Shown: in pieces, positions 57,446-64,000 of the stretch
Numbering within the stretch: the first letter of the stretch is position 1
Layout of the letters: each line of letters begins with the position of its first letter
NCBI RefSeq assembly: GCF_022965805.1
Contig: NC_133117.1
Location: 13,354,183-13,418,182, forward strand
Direction of reading: 5' to 3'
DNA from: Primulina eburnea
Lineage: Eukaryota; Streptophyta; Magnoliopsida; Lamiales; Gesneriaceae
DNA length: 64,000 nucleotides
Made by a program: the position numbers and the translations under genes
Notes under the pieces: model-generated
What the model was told of the DNA's origin: nothing
The model's input: the letters and a program-made list of their open reading frames with translations, nothing else
Databases searched by the model: none

Positions 57446-57462
57446 TCGCATAGACGACACCA
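57446..57462 (-). other. Primer binding site (Tat)
   Basis: Minus strand TGGTGTCGTCTATGCGA next to the LTR start at 57464. It resembles the common Tat site TGGCGCCGTCTGTGGGA with C-to-T type decay. Confidence 0.55.
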
Positions 57463-57463
57463 A

Positions 57464-58118
57464 TGATGTAATCCGGGTGAATTGGGTAAGCAGAGTCGGA
57501 GCAATACACCAAATCAGATGAAAGCTTTGTTTGGGAAGATGAGCAAGGGAAATGGTTTCAAGCGTAACCTGCAAACAAAGAAATGAACTCGTGAATAAGC
57601 GCCAGAGGGTGTCCGACGTCGCCACTCCGATTCTTAACTCAGTAGGTTGAAAATTAAGGAAAATGGCAATATATGTGAGAATATATGTGAGCGCAAAGAG
57701 CTTGGAAACAATAATATGCGGATCTTTCAAATGAAATATATACCTGTTATTTATAGGAAAGAAGGTAATGAGTACCTTGTTTTCAGTGCCTACTTGCCAC
57801 TTTAATCTCACATATTGACTTCCTATCACGCCTTCCTACTTTTCTATCGTGTCACATCAGTAGGATTTTGTCAGGAAAGATTATCGAGAAAATATCTTCA
57901 AACACTCGAGTGCGGCACTATTATCGAGATACACCGGATAAAAATCATCCGGGAGTTTTATACTAGAGCCCGGGCTTTTGATAACCCGGGGAGAAGATGT
58001 CCCAGGCACTCATATACCCGGATCCTGATGAACTCTTCCTACATATATACCCTGATTTGGGCTATCCATACAATATCCCGAGTCATCCACGACCCAAGTC
58101 CCAATGGGGGTACCACCA
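57464..58118 (-). repeat. Tat 5' LTR (right), 655 bp
   Basis: Starts TGATGTAATCCGGGTGAATT and ends GGTACCACCA. Same word order as 50671-51331. Confidence 0.8.
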
Positions 58119-58828
58119 TATATAATTATTTCTTATTATCTTCAAAAGTCAGATATATGATTCTTTTCCTAATAGGTTGATGACTTTTCGTCTTCCTAAA
58201 TTATATTTGATAACTTGCCAAGATCCAATGATTCAGTGGCAAGAATGAGACTTCAAAACCAAAAAAGTTTTGTGCAAAATCCGACTTGTGTCTGGTTTGT
58301 TTTAGCTAGACAAATATCCCCATATGACACATATTTCATCAAGAGTAGTCTCTTATGAGACGATTTAATCATAATGATAGGTCGACAGAAACTGGAATCT
58401 CTATGGTTTGAATCATTTTATAATTTATTGCAAACACTTTATGAAACTTGCATTTTTCATAAAATATTCTTTATAAATAAATTTATTTAAGTTCTTTTTC
58501 ATAAAAAAATTGATGCACAAATTATTTACATGTGTGTGAGCGCACGCTCTCAATCACATTTCCAATACACTCATAATTGATAAAACAAAACAAAACAAAA
58601 CAAACTTAGAAACCATAACCAATCGCCAAGCTAAGGATCTTTAGCCCCAATGGCAGTGATGAGACTCAAGATCCATGAAATCCCTTCGTATTTAAAAAAA
58701 TTAAAAACAATTACCAACCATCCTTAGGAAAGAATCGCACGAACAATCCGAATACGACAATGTCTCATCGTACATTTTCCGATCCCAATGGAGTCAAAAT
58801 CTGAAGCTAGAACAGACTACACAGTCGA
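58119..58828. other. Intergenic; downstream region of the zinc finger gene
   Basis: AT-rich, with an (AAAAC)n microsatellite at about 58582-58605. No ORF of interest and no LTR similarity. The gene's 3' untranslated region should lie at the right end, but I cannot place its end. Confidence 0.5.
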
Positions 58829-59104
58829 TTACTTTGGTGTGGAAGGTTTGAAATCTGAGCCATAATCGCCCACAATTTCCAACCACTGCACCACCTTCTT
58901 GTGAAAGCTTCTGTGACAGCTACACGCCGCACAAAGCAGAGACGCTACGCTGCCTTCATCCCCAGCTGGCATGAACTCGCAGCACCCGTCCACCGCGTAC
59001 TTCCCGATGCTCGCAGCGTGGTTCTTCCGGCACTCCAAGTAGTAACCCACTTCTAGTACCTCACTCGAGATCTTCTTCCACTCCTGATCTTTCGACAGAT
59101 CCAT
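58829..59104 (-). CDS. MIF: MINI ZINC FINGER (MIF) protein, 91 aa
   Basis: Small plant nuclear regulator with the ZF-HD dimerisation zinc finger but no homeodomain. Members of the family pair with ZF-HD homeodomain factors and block their DNA binding, and have roles in hormone response and floral meristem arrest. The domain spans residues 20-70. Visible ligands are C25, H29, C41/C42, C58, C61, C63, H64 and H68 within [27 protein letters not shown] and [15 protein letters not shown] chose the ATG at 59102-59104 (MDLSKDQEW) because it gives the usual family length (about 88-101 aa); an in-frame ATG at 59263 would add 53 basic residues unlike any family member. No intron, as usual for MIF. Intact, and the only host gene seen. 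Confidence 0.93.
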   Translation of the reverse strand: MDLSKDQEWKKISSEVLEVGYYLECRKNHAASIGKYAVDGCCEFMPAGDEGSVASLLCAACSCHRSFHKKVVQWLEIVGDYGSDFKPSTPK

Positions 59105-59218
59105 GGACTCTGTCGAGTAGAGTTTGATAAATGAATTATTAATGGAAGAAGGAAGAATGATTATATTCTTGAACTTGTTTTGGTAATATCGCCAGCGGGA
59201 TCGTGCGGCTCTGTATTG

Positions 59219-59241
59219 GGAGAGATATTTAATAAATCTGG
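59219..59241 (-). promoter_or_regulatory. Possible TATA box of MIF
   Basis: Minus strand TTATTAAATATCTCTCC, about 125 bases before the chosen start codon. This would leave a 5' leader of about 90 bases. Weak, based on position and composition only. Confidence 0.35.
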
Positions 59242-59263
59242 CTGATCTGGCGGCAGCGTGCAT

Positions 59264-60368
59264 GGGAAGTATTAGTGGTGCGAGTAGGCTGCGCAGTAGG
59301 TGGCGCAGCCGATTTTGATTGATTTATTTCCCACATTGTTGTTTGATGAATTATACTGCATTATTAATGGCTTCGTGAAGAAAAGTTAGGTTTTTGTTCT
59401 AATAATTTTATCCAAACCTCACCTTCGTACGACTTCCCAGCTGGAACATTTTGGATATTGTTTAATTTAAACAATATCACGATATTTCTTTAAGATGTAT
59501 ATATGCTAACTTTGGATATTGTTTGATTTGTAAGTTGATCTAATTTTATTTTTGATTCTTTAACTAATCAACGGTCAGTGTCAGTGCAACTAACTTAATT
59601 GGTTTCAATGTTTTTTTTTTTTTTTTGCCGCCTGTGTTGTGGCTCTGGATTTTGCTGATATAGCACCAATTCATTGATAAATAGGTGCAAGATATTATTG
59701 ATGTGTTTAGTTTCGATAAATAATTCTCATGTGAAAAAATGACAAATTAAAGATGATCAAAAAAATCCAACGTTTGGTACGAGGTATTAGGTTCGAGACC
59801 TAATTATAAAAAAATTCATCTTCCAACTAAAAGAATAGAAAATTTAGATTTTATTCATGTAAATTGGTTTGTTTTGGATTTTAATTATATAACATGTTAA
59901 AATTTAACATGCCAAAACTTGATTTATTCGATAACTTGAATTTTTTTGGATATTTTTTTGCTTGAAATCACAAAATCCAATGAATATTACTTATTTTACA
60001 TTGATGCTTTCATACATGACTCACGTGGTAAAAATAAAACATATATAATATATATTAAAATGTACTTAAAAAATTGAAAAGTTTTTTCTCTCATTTTAAA
60101 ATATTGAATCTCGTTCTGGTTTATTTTTTCTCTTTTTTTTCTTTAAAATCTCGTTCTGGTTTATTTTTTCTCTTTTTTTTCTTAGATATATTTTAATGTG
60201 TAACATGATATTTATTTGCATAATATGAGCCACACAAGAGATAATCAATGACAAATAACCGATATTCATTGGATTTAGTGATTTAGGAAAAAAAAAGAAA
60301 AAAAATTACATGACTAAAAAGCAAAACAAGTCCACTTTGTAGGTTCAAAATCTTAATTTAAATTAACT
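59264..60368. other. Intergenic, MIF upstream region
   Basis: AT-rich. A T-run at 59612-59628. No coding or LTR similarity seen before the LTR start at 60369. Confidence 0.5.
60108..60183. repeat. Tandem duplication, about 38 bp
   Basis: The block ATCTCGTTCTGGTTTATTTT plus a T/C-rich tail occurs twice in a row with no visible change. Confidence 0.8.
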
Positions 60369-61845
60369 TGTAATGTCCAAAACTAACTCCCGTAAACCAC
60401 ATGCATGAAAATTATTTATATTACATATTTAATTTAATTAGTTGATTTTAAATGCTTGCATGATGTATACGACATGATTAAGAGAATAATTGCATGTTGT
60501 TGTGATCAAATATTCGATAATAGGCTGGGAAAAGAGAACGGGGATGACCAAGAAAAATTAAATAATTTTCGATAAATATTTTTAAGGCATTTTAATATGA
60601 TTATTTTTTTCTAAAAATGATAGAGTACGAATTATTATGCAAGACGAGCTCGATTTATTCGGAAAGCCGATTTTGGGAAAACAATAGATTTTTAAAAGAT
60701 CAAAATTATTATTTTTTAGAACAAAATTTTATAAACTTTTATTTTTCAATTAAATAGGTGTTATTGAGCCTAATTCAACTAGGATAAGTAGGCTCAATTG
60801 CACCGAAACTCAAAGGCCCAAAACATAAGCCCATTAACATGCAAATTAAAAATTTTAAAAAATATTCCTAGGTATTTTGAGGCTCATATCAGCCGAACAC
60901 ACACACATCACAGAAAAAAAAATTCAAAAAATTGGAGAGGAAGAAAACAAGGAGTCTTCGTCCCCCATTCGATCTTCTTCGCACCCACGCCAACGATCGC
61001 ATATTTGCGTGTTCTAAAATGCAAAGGAACATTTCTAAACTTCTTTGACGCATCATTCAACTCATATTATGCATGCTTTGTTTATTTTTGCATGAAAAAT
61101 ATTGGTGTTCAAACCACTTGTCGTTTTGATGTTTACCTAAAGTATTGAAGATTTTTACGTGCATATGAATGTGATATGACTTCCAACGAATGCAATGCCA
61201 ACATAGGATGTTTAAGGGTTAGGAAAAGAATCGTTAAGTGGCAATACGAAAGCTAGAATCGAGTAGGCTAGGGATGGAAGAGTCCTAAGGTTCCTAGGGT
61301 TTTCTCTAGGGCAAAGGCTACGGTTAGAGGTGCAACTCACGTGCGGTTGGGATGGAGCTTGGTCAGGGCCTGTTATGGACATGGTTCAGAGTTGGGAAGA
61401 GTCCTAGCCGAGCAAGGACATGAGGGCTGCCGAAGGGAAGAGTGCACAACCGCATGGACTCTTCCCATGCACGCATAGGTGCAATCTCGGTTGTGATGGT
61501 TAGTGGCTTTGTTAGGGTGGTCTAAGATGGTCCAGTAGGGTCTAGGGAGGATGGCCTGGGTTCAAGGCTCGAGCTGGTGCAGCATGGTCCAAGGTGGCTC
61601 GATGAAAGAAAGTCGCGACGTAGAAAGCTTGCGCATGGATGGTTTGCGTGGGCTAGGGGACTAGTGTGTTGGTCCAGAAGGTTCAGTAGGGTCCAAGGGG
61701 TCTAGTCAGGGATTGGATTAAGGTGGCTCGGTGATGGTTTGATGAACTTGGACCTGTATCTTGATAAAATGGCTAGGGTTCGGATTTTAGGGTTTAATTT
61801 GAAAAGGGCTCGGTCCATGGTCCACGGGGGTCGGTTCATTGTTCA

Positions 61846-62245
61846 TGTAAGGCCTGGGGCCGAAGAGGGCGGGGCGTGATCGCTGGTGCCATGAGGTTGC
61901 ACGGACAATGAGCGGCTCCTGGCAGGCTTCTAGGTGGAGGGAATATGAATGAACCGGTACCACATCGGAATGAGAGGGATTCCGAGACTGTTCAAAGTAA
62001 TAGACTGTACAGTTGGAGAGGGCTTAAAAGATTTGATATATGCTACTCATATCCAGAAGGTGTATCTTTTTTTTGGTAGCTTATCACATAAAAACTCCAA
62101 AGTTAAGCTTGCTTGACTTAGGGTAATTTTGGGATGGGTGACCCTCCTGGAAAGTTTCCCAAGGTGCGTGTGAGTGAGGATATAAGCACGCTAGAAAGAC
62201 CCGTCTTGATACAGTGAGCTCAGTCATCGAATATGGGGCGTTACA
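61846..62245 (+). mobile_element. Cassandra-like TRIM solo LTR, 400 bp
   Basis: TGTAAGGCCTGGGG...GGGGCGTTACA, flanked by GTTCA at 61841-61845 and 62246-62250. It contains a 5S rRNA-like segment, the defining trait of Cassandra. No internal region or second LTR, so it is a solo LTR. Confidence 0.8.
62085..62163 (+). other. 5S rRNA-like segment in Cassandra-like LTR
   Basis: AACTCC, AGTTAAGCTTGCTTGACTT and GGGATGGGTGACCCTCCTGG correspond to the internal promoter parts (box A, intermediate element, box C) of plant 5S genes. The leading third of 5S is not recognisable, so it is not an rRNA gene. Confidence 0.75.
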
Positions 62246-62832
62246 GTTCACAAGGGTATATTAGGTATAAAAAGATTATGTTTAAAATTTGGGAAGATAA
62301 TATTTTAGTTTGAATTAACTCGGGAATTAAACGTTTTACGAATTATTAATTAAAGAATTATATCAAAAAACCCTAATTTACGTCAAATAAAAATTTTAAA
62401 ATTTAAATTTAAGCTTAAATAATTATTTGGGATGGTCTGGAGTCAAGAAAAGTATGAAAAAATCAAAAACGAGAAATTTTAAGTCTAGGGGAAAAACGGT
62501 CATTTTACACCTGGTAGTACAGAAAAGGTTGGCAGTGTCCCGAGGAATCATAATGCATGTTAAATGTTGTTTTTGAACGTTTATGATGAAAATATGAGAT
62601 TTTATGATTGACGGTAAAGATGTGAAATTTTCACTGTTAAAAATGCTTATTTTCAAATGTAGAAAGGACACGATATTTTATGATTAAAAAGAAAAAAGAA
62701 AAATATTTGAAGAATGTGAATTTTGAATCTAACAAAAGGATATGATATATGATTTCTTAAAATATAGTAAGGGAAAAGTCCTCAGAGGGAGCCCGTTTAC
62801 GGGAAAATATCCTAGAAGGAGCCCAACGATCA

Positions 62833-64000
62833 TGTAAGGCCCGAGATAATAAAGATGATATTATTTTAATCCGAGAGTATGTAATTGGAAACTTTTGGAG
62901 TGTTGAATTATATTCCCAGATGTTTGCAATTATTTAGGATTGAAATTGAATTAAAAAGAGTTTTGAGGACCAAATTGCAAATAGGAAGAGTTTAGGGGCT
63001 AAAGTGTAATTATGACTTGAGTGACACTTGTCACACATGCAATTGAAGTATATATATTGGTTCTTCAATTCCCACAAGAAAAGAACCGAGCAACTTTGCT
63101 CTGGAAATCCCTTTTGCTTCTTCGTATGTTTAAGCGGTGATTTTGACAATTCCATCTATCCGATTTTGAATCTGAACACGGTGTTGTATTCCTCTCGACA
63201 CGAGCTACAGCTGGACGTAAGTTTCATTGAGTTTTATTATCATTTGAAAAGATGATGTTGTAGGAATTTGATATAATTCATATATGATGTTCTTGACATG
63301 TTAGACATCGTAGAACCGAAGTCAGATCAGGAAACAGATTGATTCTGGAATTGTTATGATTTTTCAGATTATATTAATTGAAATTGAATAGATTTGGATT
63401 ATAGACTGATTACAAATCGTATCGAATATGGGTTATGATTTGTAATTAATATCTGGTGATATGGTATTGACGGGAATACTGAGAATGTGCTGTTATGCCG
63501 CTGATTTGAGTTAATTCAGATTAATCAGATTCAGAGTTGAATTGAGAATGGAATATTGATATTATGATTCTCGATATATCGTTTCAGATTTAAAGAGACA
63601 GTCTTGAGTTCAGAACTGATATTGATATTGTGCCTGTTTTATATTGTCATTTCCAGATTGAGAATGGACCGAGATAGAGTCGGGACTTCTTCTTCTTTTG
63701 AGCGAGAAGATAAAGGTATAAATTAATGTTGAGTTGAGATTGCACAACTCGAGGGAGGTTTGACTCGAGTTTCCCTAAATCACATACTGTACCTTATTGC
63801 ATTGATATTTGCATTGAGTTGATTGATATACTTGTTCTCTTGATATTAGATAACAGGTATTAGACGAGTTATCTTGTGACAGAAGTGCCGGATAGTGGTG
63901 GTATCGCCACGGCACATTGCACGATGTCTCAAGATAGGATATTAGCGATAGAGCTACAGTCCTTGACGGTTAGGTCAGGAAACTGGATGTTTGGTTATAT
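62833..64000 (+). mobile_element. Family E LTR, start only (runs off the window)
   Basis: TGTAAGGCCCGAGAT at 62833 parallels the minus-strand start of the solo LTR at 23607-25516. Words such as TATATGATGTTCTTGACATG and TTAGACATCGTA (63280-63313) match it in reverse. It interrupts the family A/C LTR. No palindrome array is present in the visible part near 63050-63120. Confidence 0.7.

Larger units (their letters stand above)
50671..58118 (-). mobile_element. Degraded Tat-lineage Ty3-gypsy element
   Basis: LTRs 50671-51331 and 57464-58118. Minus-strand order is primer site, gag, protease, reverse transcriptase, RNase H, a second (archaeal-type) RNase H, integrase, long 3' untranslated region with tandem repeats, 3' LTR. 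The second RNase H is the mark of Tat/Ogre relatives. Many frameshifts; inactive. No clean target-site duplication: TAATT (50666-50670) recurs at 58123-58127, four bases beyond the expected LTR end. Confidence 0.85.
60369..62832 (+). repeat. Family A/C LTR, plus strand, truncated by insertion
   Basis: Starts TGTAATGTCCAAAAC and carries, in reverse order, the family landmarks: ACCACATGCATG, ATTCGATAATAGG, CTAGGGTTTTC-rich block, TGGTCCACGGGGGTCGG, CCGAGGAATCATAATGCATG, GGGAGCCCG, ending at GGAGCCCAACGATCA, where the family E LTR starts. Contains the Cassandra-like LTR. No gene. Confidence 0.7.

Noticed and set aside
50666..58127. TAATT as target-site duplication of the Tat element
   Set aside because: The right copy is four bases beyond the best LTR end, so the match may be chance in AT-rich DNA.
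59105..59263. Upstream in-frame ATG extending MIF by 53 residues
   Set aside because: The extension is basic, unlike family members, and covers the likely 5' leader; the shorter form has normal length.
62085..62163. A 5S rRNA gene
   Set aside because: Only the internal promoter portion is recognisable, and it sits inside a TG...CA unit with a target-site duplication.

Overview
The window is nuclear DNA of a eudicot plant and consists almost entirely of nested LTR retrotransposons. I assign it to a plant from four signs: Ty3/gypsy clades found only in plants (chromodomain Tekay/Del type, Athila, Tat), methionine-tRNA and aspartate-tRNA type primer sites, a Cassandra-like LTR carrying a 5S rRNA-like segment, and one plant-specific MINI ZINC FINGER gene. 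An asterid (Lamiales-like) source is only an impression from the repeat types. Apart from that gene I see no host gene, tRNA, rRNA or CRISPR array.

Layout. 1-720 is the end of an Athila-like LTR. 721-11512 is a decayed minus-strand Tekay element (E1, LTR family B). Its gag is split by a 7.1 kb non-autonomous element (2388-9523, LTR family A) that is nearly all LTR. 11513-12588 is an LTR fragment of the related family C. 12589-17845 is a second truncated Tekay element (E2, LTR family D), followed by a plus-strand integrase scrap. 18046-26951 is a third (E3, LTR family C), with a solo LTR (family E) inside its right LTR. 26952-28573 is LTR debris. 28574-49437 is one complete Athila element (LTRs about 1.5 kb, target-site duplication ATTTC). 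Its env-like ORF is split by a solo family-B LTR (31938-41376, TSD CTGCA), and that LTR is split by a young Tekay element (E4, 34351-41009, TSD TATTA). 49443-50670 is old non-coding DNA with a MITE. 50671-58118 is a degraded Tat element. 58119-60368 is the only stretch free of recognisable LTR elements and holds the zinc finger gene at 58829-59104. 60369-62832 is a plus-strand family A/C LTR with a Cassandra-like solo LTR inside it. 62833-64000 is the start of another family E LTR.

Structures that stand out. (1) E1, E2 and E3 carry different LTRs but share an intron-like gap at the same gag-protease junction, with the donor in the same phase; E4 has no gap there. (2) The Athila, B and E LTR families each hold arrays of short palindromes or inverted repeats. 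In Athila these form perfect GC-rich hairpins in both LTRs and again between pol and the env-like ORF. (3) A self-complementary motif recurs in the A, B and D LTRs, and in B and D it lies just before a consensus splice donor.

The retroelement genes are copies of mobile DNA and form no host pathway. All except E4 and the Athila element are heavily broken. Family names A-E and element names E1-E4 are mine and apply only to this window.
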